Source: Bacteroidales bacterium (lineage in GTDB: Bacteria > Bacteroidota > Bacteroidia > Bacteroidales > UBA10428). Taken from it: a stretch of DNA of 36,166 nucleotides. The stretch is from assembly GCA_016938235.1 (NCBI GenBank), contig JAFGVA010000025.1:1-36166 (forward strand), given 5' to 3'. This document shows, piece by piece, positions 17,792-24,741 of this stretch. How positions within the stretch are numbered: the stretch's first letter is position 1; each line of letters opens with the position of its first letter. Position numbers and translations under genes: made by a program. The notes under the pieces were generated by a model. The model was not told where the DNA came from. It worked only from the letters and a program-made list of their open reading frames with translations, and made no database searches.

Positions 17792-19321
17792 ATGTATATG
17801 AAACAAATTGAAAACATAGAATTAGTTTTTCTGAAGATTGAAGATTATGAAGAGCTCAAAGAAGCTATGATTGAAGCGTATTCCAACATGCAAAATGCTT
17901 ATTGGAAGAAGAATCATATACAATCTCTGGTAGATAAGTTTCCGGATGGACAGGTTGTTGTAAAGGTTAATGGCCAGTTTGCAGGCTGTGCTTTATCCAT
18001 TATTGTTGATTATCAAAAATTTGAAAACCATCATACTTACAGAGAGATAACCGGCGATTATACATTTAGCACGCACGATTCTGAAGGCGACAGACTTTAT
18101 GGTATTGATATTTTTATTCGGCCAAAATTCAGGGGCTTAAGGCTGGGCAGGCGGTTGTATGATTACCGGAAGGAATTGTGTGAACGGCTGAATTTGAAAG
18201 GAATAGCTTTTGGTGGAAGAATACCAAATTACCATAAATTTGCTGAAGAAATCAGTCCGAAGCAATACATTGAGAAAGTCCGTAGAAAAGAAATACATGA
18301 TCCGGTATTGGATTTTCAGCTTTCCAACGATTTTCATCCTTCCAAAGCAATAAAAGATTATCTCGAGGGTGACGAAGAGTCAAACGAGTTTGCGGTATTA
18401 CTTGAATGGGATAATATTTTCTACGAAAAACCTTCAAAAGAGGTGTCTCAAACCAAAAAAGTTGTAAGGTTGGGACTTATTCAATGGCAAATGCGTTCTT
18501 ATAAGAATCTCGATGACCTGATGCAGCAGGCTGAGTATTTTCTTGATGCAGTTTCGGGCTATCGTTCCGATTTTGCACTATTTCCCGAGTTTTTCGATGC
18601 TCCCCTCATGGCCGAGTACAATCACCTTTCTGAACCGGATGCTATTCGGGAATTAGCCCGGCATACTTCAAACATTGTTAAGAAATTTACCGAACTGGCC
18701 ATTGCTTATAACATTAATATTATAACAGGCAGCATGCCCGAAATAGTTGATAACAAGCTTTACAATGTGGGCTACCTGTGCAAACGTGACGGTAGTGTAG
18801 ATAGATTTGAAAAACTGCATGTTACTCCTGACGAAGCAAAGGTTTGGGGTTTGCAGGGAGGTAAAGATATCAGGGCTTTTGATACCGATTGCGGTAAAAT
18901 TGGTGTGTTAATTTGTTATGATATTGAGTTTCCGGAGTTGAGCAGACTGCTGGCCGACGAGGGAGTGAATATTCTGTTTGTGCCCTTCCTTACAGATACT
19001 CAAAACGGATATTCGCGGGTACGAAATTGTGCACAGGCAAGGGCTATAGAGAACGAATGCTATGTTGCCATAGCAGGAAGTGTGGGTAACCTGCCAAAGG
19101 TTCATAACATGGATATTCAATATGCCCAGTCGATGGTGTTTACACCCTGCGATTTTTCCTTCCCGCTAAATGGCATTAAAGCTGAAGCTACACCAAATAC
19201 CGAAATGATTTTAATTGCAGATGTTGATCTTGACTTATTACGCGAATTGAACCAGTTCGGCAGTGTTAGAAATTTAAGAGACAGAAGAAATGATGTTTAT
19301 GAAATTTTGAAAAAGAATTAG
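17792..19321 (+). CDS. GNAT acetyltransferase-nitrilase fusion protein
   Basis: A bifunctional protein of about 509 residues. Residues 1-215 are a GNAT-like domain (IFIRPKFRGLRLGRRLYDYR is the acetyl-CoA-binding region). Residues about 225-505 are a carbon-nitrogen hydrolase of the nitrilase superfamily. The catalytic triad is complete: Glu266 in FPEFFDAP, Lys341 in FEKLHVTP and Cys375 in ICYDIEFPEL. This fusion is a known family in Bacteroidota and other phyla, and the reaction partner is not established; amide hydrolysis coupled to acyl transfer is a fair guess. The longest frame begins at a TTG (17786). The ATG at 17792, or the one at 17798, is a better start. It is preceded by a near-consensus promoter element TAACTTTA around 17725. 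Confidence 0.9.
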   Translation: MYMKQIENIELVFLKIEDYEELKEAMIEAYSNMQNAYWKKNHIQSLVDKFPDGQVVVKVNGQFAGCALSIIVDYQKFENHHTYREITGDYTFSTHDSEGDRLYGIDIFIRPKFRGLRLGRRLYDYRKELCERLNLKGIAFGGRIPNYHKFAEEISPKQYIEKVRRKEIHDPVLDFQLSNDFHPSKAIKDYLEGDEESNEFAVLLEWDNIFYEKPSKEVSQTKKVVRLGLIQWQMRSYKNLDDLMQQAEYFLDAVSGYRSDFALFPEFFDAPLMAEYNHLSEPDAIRELARHTSNIVKKFTELAIAYNINIITGSMPEIVDNKLYNVGYLCKRDGSVDRFEKLHVTPDEAKVWGLQGGKDIRAFDTDCGKIGVLICYDIEFPELSRLLADEGVNILFVPFLTDTQNGYSRVRNCAQARAIENECYVAIAGSVGNLPKVHNMDIQYAQSMVFTPCDFSFPLNGIKAEATPNTEMILIADVDLDLLRELNQFGSVRNLRDRRNDVYEILKKN

Positions 19322-19338
19322 TACTCTTATTTGAGAAA

Positions 19339-19668
19339 TTGAACAAGCTAAAACCCGGATTTAATGAAATATTTATTCATGGGGCATGTGTTACAATAGG
19401 CTGTATGCCAATTACCGATGACGAGATAAAGGAACTTTATATTTTCTGTGTGGAGGCAAAAAATAACGGTCAGAATAAGATTCCAATCACTATTTTTCCA
19501 ACTGAATTAACCGATGAAGAATTTAATCGCTTAACAGGAAGATATAGTTCAGATGAAGACAAGTCTGGTTTATGGACTGACTTAAAAAAGGGATATGAAA
19601 TTTTCAACGAGAAAAAACAATTGCCAGATATAGAGTTTCTGGATAACGGAAGACATAAGCTAAATTAG
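19339..19668 (+). pseudogene. C-terminal half of an L,D-transpeptidase (YafK-like), 5' truncated
   Basis: The product contains the catalytic end of the YkuD fold as seen in YafK-type murein L,D-transpeptidases: IFIHGACVTIGCMPITDDEI, with the His and the nucleophile Cys of HGxCxxxGC, followed by AKNNGQNKIPITIFP. A working domain needs about 120 more residues upstream, including the substrate-entry half and usually a signal peptide. These are absent: the frame opens only at about 19303, inside the end of the nitrilase gene, and the only start is a TTG at 19339. The remnant lies 17 bases after the nitrilase stop. Either a deletion removed the 5' half or this is an accidental frame. A functional half-domain seems unlikely. 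Confidence 0.7.
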
Positions 19669-19687
19669 TAAACCTGATACCTTTAAT

Positions 19688-20164
19688 ATGATTTTTATAG
19701 AAATTACACAAGGAATTCAACAAGGGCTTGATGCCTGGGAGAATAAACTAAAAGAATTACCCCTTGAAACTATTACTCAAAAGAGAAACAGCCAAAACAG
19801 AACCATTAAACAGATTCTTGGTCACATGGTCGACTCAGCCTCTAATAATACTCACCGAATAGTTCATTTGCAATACCAAAAATGTCCTTTTAACTTTCCG
19901 AATTATGCAACAAACGGGAACAACGATCGCTGGATAGCTATTCAGAATTACCAGGACGAAAACTGGGAAAACCTTGTTCAGCTTTGGAAATACAGTCACA
20001 TCCATTATATGCATGTTGTAAACCATGTTAATGAAAATAAACTGGCTAATGAATGGGTGTCAGGTTCTGAATATGGAAATGTCAGCCTGAAAGAAATGAT
20101 AGTTGATTTTTTACGCCATTTTAATTTACACTTAAGCGAAATTCAGTGTATTATTGATAGTTAG
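19688..20164 (+). CDS. DinB-family (four-helix bundle) putative metalloprotein
   Basis: A 158-residue protein of the DinB/YfiT superfamily. The three metal-binding histidines typical of the fold are present: His46 in ILGHMVDSASN, and His144 and His148 in DFLRHFNLHLSEI. Members act as thiol-dependent (bacillithiol or mycothiol) transferases or damage-inducible proteins; the specific reaction is unknown. There is no signal peptide, so it is cytoplasmic. It follows the transpeptidase remnant by 19 bases and may be transcribed with the nitrilase. Length and motif spacing are normal for the family. Confidence 0.82.
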   Translation: MIFIEITQGIQQGLDAWENKLKELPLETITQKRNSQNRTIKQILGHMVDSASNNTHRIVHLQYQKCPFNFPNYATNGNNDRWIAIQNYQDENWENLVQLWKYSHIHYMHVVNHVNENKLANEWVSGSEYGNVSLKEMIVDFLRHFNLHLSEIQCIIDS

Positions 20165-20250
20165 GTTTTTGGAATAAACATAATAATTCGATCAAAAATT
20201 TTAAAAAGCCTTCCTTGGTTAACGATAAAGGTTTTAGGAATTATTAATTT

Positions 20251-20958
20251 TTAGCGCACCAAAGCTTTTAAAAAACCATCAAAGTGAATAGGATCTTTAT
20301 CCGGAAATTCAATTATTCCTGCCGGCAAATTCGTGTTAAAGAAGATTTCAGAATATATTCCGCTCTCATTGCTGTCGTCAAAGTAAAGCTTGAATTCGAA
20401 ATGCCCCGTTTCTAAAGCAGCAATTTCAGTATTAAGCGAGAAACAAGTAAATACGAGAGGTTTGGTTGTAAACGACTTTCTGGTTTGGTATCCATACATT
20501 TCTGACAGGATTCGTACAAAATTATCGCTTTCTGCTCCAATCGAAAGTATTTCAACTCCCTCACGGGCCCAGGTGGTATTGTCAATAGTGCCATTTTTTA
20601 GTCCGGGCCTTAAGCTGTCTTTTATTCGAATTCCCAGTCCAACAACAGAATCGTTATAGGTTCCCATCGCTTTAATGTTCCATACTCCATCTTCCAAATG
20701 TTTTTCTACTATTACCAGGGTTAAATCTTTATACCCTTTTCTCGATCGTGAAGCAATCCCGAAAAGAACTGGTTCTTTGGTTTCAATTAAGATCGAATCG
20801 GCATATGTCGAGTCTGTTTCTAAAACAATTTCTAAGGTATGATGCAGGTTGTCCGGAGTGGAAATAAAAATAGTGTCAAAAGGGACTGTATCCTGGGCAT
20901 AGGATTTAATAATTGATGTACAAAGAATGATAACAAAAAACGCCTTATAAAACCTCAC
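20251..20958 (-). CDS. Exported protein of unknown function
   Basis: A 235-residue protein with a clear signal peptide (MRFYKAFFVIILCTSIIKSYA, cleavage probably before QDT). The rest is beta-rich with alternating hydrophobic stretches (LEIVLETDSTYADSILIET, WNIKAMGTYNDS, HFEFKLYFDDS) and a single Trp-Ala-Arg-Glu segment. I do not recognise a family or catalytic motif. The start codon is GTG at 20956-20958; no in-frame ATG lies upstream before the first stop, so GTG is the best choice. It converges on the DinB gene and has no obvious operon partner. Periplasmic or secreted; no sorting tail is visible. Confidence 0.75.
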   Translation of the reverse strand: MRFYKAFFVIILCTSIIKSYAQDTVPFDTIFISTPDNLHHTLEIVLETDSTYADSILIETKEPVLFGIASRSRKGYKDLTLVIVEKHLEDGVWNIKAMGTYNDSVVGLGIRIKDSLRPGLKNGTIDNTTWAREGVEILSIGAESDNFVRILSEMYGYQTRKSFTTKPLVFTCFSLNTEIAALETGHFEFKLYFDDSNESGIYSEIFFNTNLPAGIIEFPDKDPIHFDGFLKALVR

Positions 20959-21128
20959 GCTGAAAAATCCTTTTAATCCTGCTTTAAAGATAATACAATT
21001 TTCAAATTCATTTAATGAAACAAGTTCTGTTTAAAACTTGTTTTGCTTAGCCAGCTCTAACCATTTAACTTGCTATATAAAATAAAGGTTATGTGTTTAC
21101 AAAAACAAAATAATTAAATCCCCTAAAA

Positions 21129-21803
21129 ATGAGTCTGGATAACAAACTGATAAGAAAAATAAGAAGGATGTATGGCATTGATATACTTCCAATTGGTATG
21201 GAGAGCTATACGCTTGGCGATATTGTTGAGTGGAATGGCATAATTAAAAAACCGAGCATGGAAAACTACAGCTTTGTTAATTATCTCAGGCTGGATTCAG
21301 ACAAGCAAACAGAATATAAAAACAGGCTTAAAACAGTTCAGCCTGTTGCAGCACAATTAGCAAAAATTCAACTCGATACCAGTTTCGATTTTCAGTCGGG
21401 TGCCGATATACCAAATTTTGCAACCGAAACAGGTCTGGATGTAAGCCATGAAAATATCACCGGGATTAATGTAGAAGATATTCAGTGTAAAGTTATTGAA
21501 AGGGACTTGAAATATGACTTGATGCAGGAGCTCATACAGATTAAAAAGAATGACAGGCGATATTACCGAAAAGAACTTAAGAAACTGTTTATGCTTGATA
21601 AATTGTTTTACGCCGGAAAGGTTAATCTTACAATTCAGACTAATTCGAAAGCAAAAATTGAAGCAGCAGTTCTGAAATCAAAATTAGTAAATCCGAAAAT
21701 TGCAGAAAAAAGTGAAAAGGAAGTAAGTATTTCTTTTTCAGGAGACAAAACAATTCCTTTTGCTGCAGATATTGAGCAGATTAATGATTTTCTAAATTTA
21801 TAA
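21129..21803 (+). CDS. Protein of unknown function, mixed alpha/beta, no signal peptide
   Basis: A 224-residue cytoplasmic-looking protein of unknown family. The N-terminus is basic and amphipathic (KLIRKIRRMYG) followed by IDILPIGMESYTLGDIVEW. The middle contains a strongly charged helix (QIKKNDRRYYRKELKKLF). The C-terminus is strand-rich (KVNLTIQTNS, EVSISFSGDKTIPFAADI). The order (basic N-terminal segment, LP turn, long helix, final strand pair with a PF-A segment) faintly recalls the pore-forming half of gasdermins, but I see no decisive motif and no adjacent protease. It precedes the ankyrin/beta-barrel gene by 57 bases, but that gene has its own promoter element. Confidence 0.7.
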   Translation: MSLDNKLIRKIRRMYGIDILPIGMESYTLGDIVEWNGIIKKPSMENYSFVNYLRLDSDKQTEYKNRLKTVQPVAAQLAKIQLDTSFDFQSGADIPNFATETGLDVSHENITGINVEDIQCKVIERDLKYDLMQELIQIKKNDRRYYRKELKKLFMLDKLFYAGKVNLTIQTNSKAKIEAAVLKSKLVNPKIAEKSEKEVSISFSGDKTIPFAADIEQINDFLNL

Positions 21804-21814
21804 ACACATTTACA

Positions 21815-21822
21815 TATATTTG
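21815..21822 (+). promoter_or_regulatory. Bacteroidota -7 element (TATATTTG)
   Basis: TATATTTG matches the TAnnTTTG consensus of the Bacteroidota primary sigma factor. It lies 38 bases before the ankyrin-protein ATG, giving a leader of about 30 bases. No TTG is visible at the usual -33 distance. Confidence 0.55.
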
Positions 21823-21860
21823 CTTCTTAATTATGCCATTCCACTCAAACCAATTTCGCA

Positions 21861-23609
21861 ATGAATAAATACAGCCTGGTCATTTCTCTTACCCTGGGAT
21901 TACTTTCAACCAATATCAAAAGTCAGCAAACGGGAAATATAAGTTCGCAGGCACTTCTGGCAAAATATGACTCAATTCAGCAATCGGATTATCTGCAGCT
22001 ATTGAAATATATTTATGCAGGCAATATTAGCGAAGTCAAAGAAATAATAACGAGCCAAAAATTTAATGAGATTGAAAAAATACATCGTTTTACCCTAACA
22101 GATTACAATAGCGCAGTAAAAGTTTTGAATTCCTTAAACTGGGAAAGCGAAAATAAATTAAGTTTAGAAGGCAAAACAATTTATTACTTTAATCAGCCAT
22201 TTTTGAGTCTTCGGTTATTGGATTCTGTTGCCAGCATTATTGTTACTAATTACGATGGGAGAAGCTTTGTTAAGTTTTTTGAAAAAGGATTAAGTCATAA
22301 TTCCTCTCCTGTACAATTTGCTTTTGAGCATAATAAGCTTGAAATTTTTAAATTATTATTAGACCAAGGATATAAAATACATGCAAACGACATAGTAGAT
22401 AATAAGAATCTGTTGTTTTCGCTTATTAAACAAGATTCTATTCAGTTTTTTAAAAGAATTTATAAAAACATTGAAAATCCTGAGTTAATACACTTCGACG
22501 GGTTAAACATGCTTCATTATTCAGCATTAGTAGACAAGCCGGATTTTTTTGACTTTTTAATGGAACATGGTTTCGATATTAATAAACCCACTGCGAGTGG
22601 ACAATATCCGATTCATTTTGCAGCACAAGCGAGTGCTTCAATTACCGAAAGAATACTAAAAACAAATCCAAATCATAAAGAGTTGGCCGATGCTAATGGA
22701 AAAATACCAATACATTACACTGCACTTGAAGGTGATAGAGAAATACTAACTATATTGTTGAAAAACAAAACAGAAATAAATCCGATAGATGATAATGGTG
22801 CTACACCCTTGTTATTGGCTTCAAAGTACAATTCAACCTATTTTATAGATAACCTGTTATCAAATGGTGCGGATTTTACGGCAAGAGATAATACCGGAAA
22901 AGGTAATATGCTTTACGCCGTTGATGGCGGAAAATGTTATAATCTCACCTACTTTCTAAAAGATAAAAGGTTTAAAAATGAGCTTTCAAGTCTTTCGGAA
23001 CTAAGAGATTATGCAAAGAAAAATAATGCCAGTTGTCAAAGAATTCTTGTGCTTACACGTGCATTTCACACCGAATTTAAATTTCAACTGAATTTAACTC
23101 AAATAGAATATGAGGGAGCAACCTATTTGGTTAGCGGTGGATATGGAGTTGAATTTTACCAACGATTAATTCCCTATATTGATCTTAGTTATGGTTTAAA
23201 CAGACTTTATATCGAATCTGGAATCAGAGATACTGATGAATTGACTGGACTGGAATTATCAGATGAGCATCACTCAAGTTATGAAACCAATTATATAGAA
23301 CATATTATATCATTAAAGCTCTATCCTGTTCACTATTTAGTAAAAACTACTCCTTATCTGCGTACTGGTATCAGTTTAAGAAGCATGAAAGAATCAGGTT
23401 TATTAGGTAGCTCTTCAATTATTGTAGATAACCTTTCCGAAATAGCGAATACAAGTTATACAGGCATTATTGCCGGCTTGGGTTTTCAAGCTCGTGGTCC
23501 GGCTATGTTTTCACTTGAAATAAATTACATCATGGGATTAACCGACGTGAACACCATATATCCAGGCTCTTATAACACTTTTGCCTTTGTTATGGGACTT
23601 GGGTTCTAG
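21861..23609 (+). CDS. Exported ankyrin-repeat protein with a C-terminal outer-membrane beta-barrel
   Basis: A 582-residue protein. Residues 1-21 are a signal peptide (MNKYSLVISLTLGLLSTNIK). Residues about 135-375 hold six or so ankyrin-type repeats, clearest in GQYPIHFAAQASASITERIL, GKIPIHYTALEGDREILTIL and GATPLLLASKYNSTYFIDNL. Residues about 395-582 are amphipathic strands with glycine and aromatic girdles (YLVSGGYGVEFYQRLIPYI, TPYLRTGISLRS, AGLGFQARGPAMFSLEINYI). The chain ends in MGLGF, and a terminal Phe is the usual signature for BAM-dependent insertion. The likely arrangement is a small barrel in the outer membrane carrying a periplasmic ankyrin scaffold. Partner and role are unknown. 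It is a single-gene unit with its own promoter. Confidence 0.82.
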   Translation: MNKYSLVISLTLGLLSTNIKSQQTGNISSQALLAKYDSIQQSDYLQLLKYIYAGNISEVKEIITSQKFNEIEKIHRFTLTDYNSAVKVLNSLNWESENKLSLEGKTIYYFNQPFLSLRLLDSVASIIVTNYDGRSFVKFFEKGLSHNSSPVQFAFEHNKLEIFKLLLDQGYKIHANDIVDNKNLLFSLIKQDSIQFFKRIYKNIENPELIHFDGLNMLHYSALVDKPDFFDFLMEHGFDINKPTASGQYPIHFAAQASASITERILKTNPNHKELADANGKIPIHYTALEGDREILTILLKNKTEINPIDDNGATPLLLASKYNSTYFIDNLLSNGADFTARDNTGKGNMLYAVDGGKCYNLTYFLKDKRFKNELSSLSELRDYAKKNNASCQRILVLTRAFHTEFKFQLNLTQIEYEGATYLVSGGYGVEFYQRLIPYIDLSYGLNRLYIESGIRDTDELTGLELSDEHHSSYETNYIEHIISLKLYPVHYLVKTTPYLRTGISLRSMKESGLLGSSSIIVDNLSEIANTSYTGIIAGLGFQARGPAMFSLEINYIMGLTDVNTIYPGSYNTFAFVMGLGF

Positions 23610-23639
23610 CTTTTTATATCGGAGTTGGCGTCAAGGCGG

Positions 23640-23660
23640 TTTCAGAAAAATAAACTGAAA
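23640..23660. terminator. Small hairpin downstream of the ankyrin gene
   Basis: TTTCAG at 23640-23645 pairs with CTGAAA at 23655-23660 around nine A/T bases. It lies 31 bases after the ankyrin-gene stop. With a 6-bp stem and no clear U-tract it is a weak candidate terminator. Confidence 0.25.
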
Positions 23661-23702
23661 GTTCAATAATCTAGCGTTACAAATCGATTTCAAAGAATTA
23701 TG

Positions 23703-23710
23703 TATCTTTG
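23703..23710 (+). promoter_or_regulatory. Bacteroidota -7 element (TATCTTTG) of the MNT-HEPN operon
   Basis: A perfect TAnnTTTG match. It sits 18 bases before the ATG of the nucleotidyltransferase gene, so the leader would be only about 10-12 bases. No TTG -33 element is seen. Confidence 0.6.
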
Positions 23711-23727
23711 TTTTTAAAGTATTTAAA

Positions 23728-24042
23728 ATGAACCAAAGTCAAATTCAAGATAAAATAATTAAGACAATTCACAGCAAGGACCCTTTTGCTGAAGCTTATT
23801 TATTTGGTTCTCGTGCCAGAGGAGACTTTAGGCCTGATTCTGATTGGGATATCCTGATACTAGTAAATGAGAAGAAGGTTACAAATGAAATTGAGGATAA
23901 ATTTAGAGATGAACTCTATGACATTGAATTGGAATCTGGGCAAACTATCTCGACTTTTATTTATACAAAAGAATTTTGGCGAACTATGCTCATATATTCT
24001 CCACTCTATAGAAATGTAAATAAGGAGGGTATAAGATTATGA
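23728..24042 (+). CDS. MNT-type nucleotidyltransferase, antitoxin of a MNT-HEPN pair
   Basis: A 104-residue minimal nucleotidyltransferase. The signature GSRARGDFRPDSDWDILI fits GSx10DxD, with Gly27-Ser28 and metal-binding Asp39 and Asp41. In characterised MNT-HEPN systems the MNT protein neutralises the HEPN ribonuclease by adding AMP groups to a tyrosine near its active site. The stop overlaps the start of the HEPN gene by four bases (ATGA), so the two are translationally coupled. A perfect -7 element lies just upstream. The pair may be a stability or anti-phage module. Confidence 0.9.
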   Translation: MNQSQIQDKIIKTIHSKDPFAEAYLFGSRARGDFRPDSDWDILILVNEKKVTNEIEDKFRDELYDIELESGQTISTFIYTKEFWRTMLIYSPLYRNVNKEGIRL

Positions 24043-24428
24043 CAATTGAAAATCGGGAAGATTATATAAAGTATAGGTTTCATCGAGCCGAGGAGTCATT
24101 CGAAGAAGCCTTAATTCTCGCCGAGAAAGGAAGATGGAACTCAGTAATTAATCGATTGTATTACTCTTGTTTTTATGCTGTGATTTCACTTCTGTTGAAG
24201 AATGAAATTGAAACACAAACTCATGATGGAGCTAGGACTCAGTTTGGACTTCACTATATTAAGTCTGGAAAAATAGATAAAGAATTCGGAAGGTTCTTTT
24301 CTAAAATGTTCGATTATCGTCAAAAAGGTGACTATGGTGATTTATATGATTATGATGAAGAAGTAGTTAAACCTCTGATAACTGAAACAAAGAAATTTAT
24401 TTTTGAGATAGAAAAGTTTATTATTTAA
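24039..24428 (+). CDS. HEPN-domain protein, probable toxin of a MNT-HEPN pair
   Basis: A 129-residue all-helical HEPN protein of the COG1895-like type. Typical segments are RLYYSCFYAVISLLLK, the loop THDGARTQFGLHYIKSGKI, and RQKGDYGDLYDYD. A ribonuclease-type R-x(4-6)-H motif can be placed at Arg66-x5-His72, followed directly by Tyr73. In HepT the motif is Rx4HxY with the AMPylated tyrosine two residues after His, so the spacing differs here. Activity is therefore probable but not certain. It follows the MNT gene with a 4-base overlap, and no other gene follows in the operon. Confidence 0.88.
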   Translation: MTIENREDYIKYRFHRAEESFEEALILAEKGRWNSVINRLYYSCFYAVISLLLKNEIETQTHDGARTQFGLHYIKSGKIDKEFGRFFSKMFDYRQKGDYGDLYDYDEEVVKPLITETKKFIFEIEKFII

Positions 24429-24584
24429 AACCACCTGATACTAACATTCAAAATACAAAATATTGATTTATTGTAATTTATGATTTTGTGTATTATCTCT
24501 TCTAATCTTTTTCTATAGTGATTTGTGCATCAAAGGCTTTTTATTAAGGTGATACTTTTGTAAGAAATTTCACAACATTAAATT

Positions 24585-24613
24585 TTGTTTACAGGGAAAT
24601 AGATTTAGCTTTG
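24585..24613 (+). promoter_or_regulatory. Promoter of the CorA gene (TTG-N18-TAGCTTTG)
   Basis: TAGCTTTG at 24606-24613 matches TAnnTTTG, and a TTG at 24585-24587 stands 18 bases upstream, close to the spacing of the Bacteroidota -33/-7 pair. Transcription would start near 24617-24620, leaving a leader of about 120 bases before the CorA ATG. The 150 bases before this promoter (from 24429) are AT-rich and hold no gene. Confidence 0.65.
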
Positions 24614-24741
24614 CAGTCGATAATCAATAAATAATAATCAATGACAATGGACGAAGGCCCGTATCATACGATAGTAAAGTATTAACAATTCTGTAGGGGC
24701 TTCGTGTTTCCTTACAGAATTTATTGTAAGGAGACAACATC
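24614..24741 (+). promoter_or_regulatory. Structured leader of the CorA gene with mutually exclusive hairpins
   Basis: Three long pairings are visible. A: 24651-24660 with 24697-24705 (ACGAAGgCCC with GGGCTTCGT, 9 bp and one bulged G). B: 24687-24698 with 24710-24721 (12 bp including one G-U, 11-base loop). C: 24705-24715 with 24726-24736 (TGTTTCCTTAC with GTAAGGAGACA, 11 bp with one G-U, 10-base loop). A and B share 24697-24698, B and C share 24710-24715, while A and C abut and can nearly coexist. C fully buries AAGGAG at 24728-24733, a strong Shine-Dalgarno sequence eight bases before the ATG and unusual for this phylum. A 14-codon reading frame overlaps the 5' arm of A and stops just before B. 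This looks like a translation-coupled attenuator; it matches no riboswitch class I recognise. Confidence 0.6.
24641..24685 (+). CDS. Putative 14-residue leader peptide (upstream ORF) of the CorA gene
   Basis: ATG at 24641 opens MTMDEGPYHTIVKY and ends at TAA 24683-24685. The start has an A/T-rich upstream context typical of Bacteroidota initiation and lies about 20 bases after the predicted transcription start. Codons 4-7 encode Asp-Glu-Gly-Pro. Acidic and proline-containing nascent chains near the N-terminus destabilise ribosomes at low Mg2+ in E. coli MgtL, so the sequence is suggestive. The frame covers the 5' arm of pairing A and stops two bases before pairing B. No homology can be tested by eye, and the peptide may be a chance frame. 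Confidence 0.4.
   Translation: MTMDEGPYHTIVKY

Noticed and set aside
24614-24741. Known M-box, yybP-ykoY or NiCo riboswitch upstream of corA
   Set aside because: The leader is short, and I could not see the conserved cores of these classes. The pairing pattern with a leader frame fits an attenuator better.
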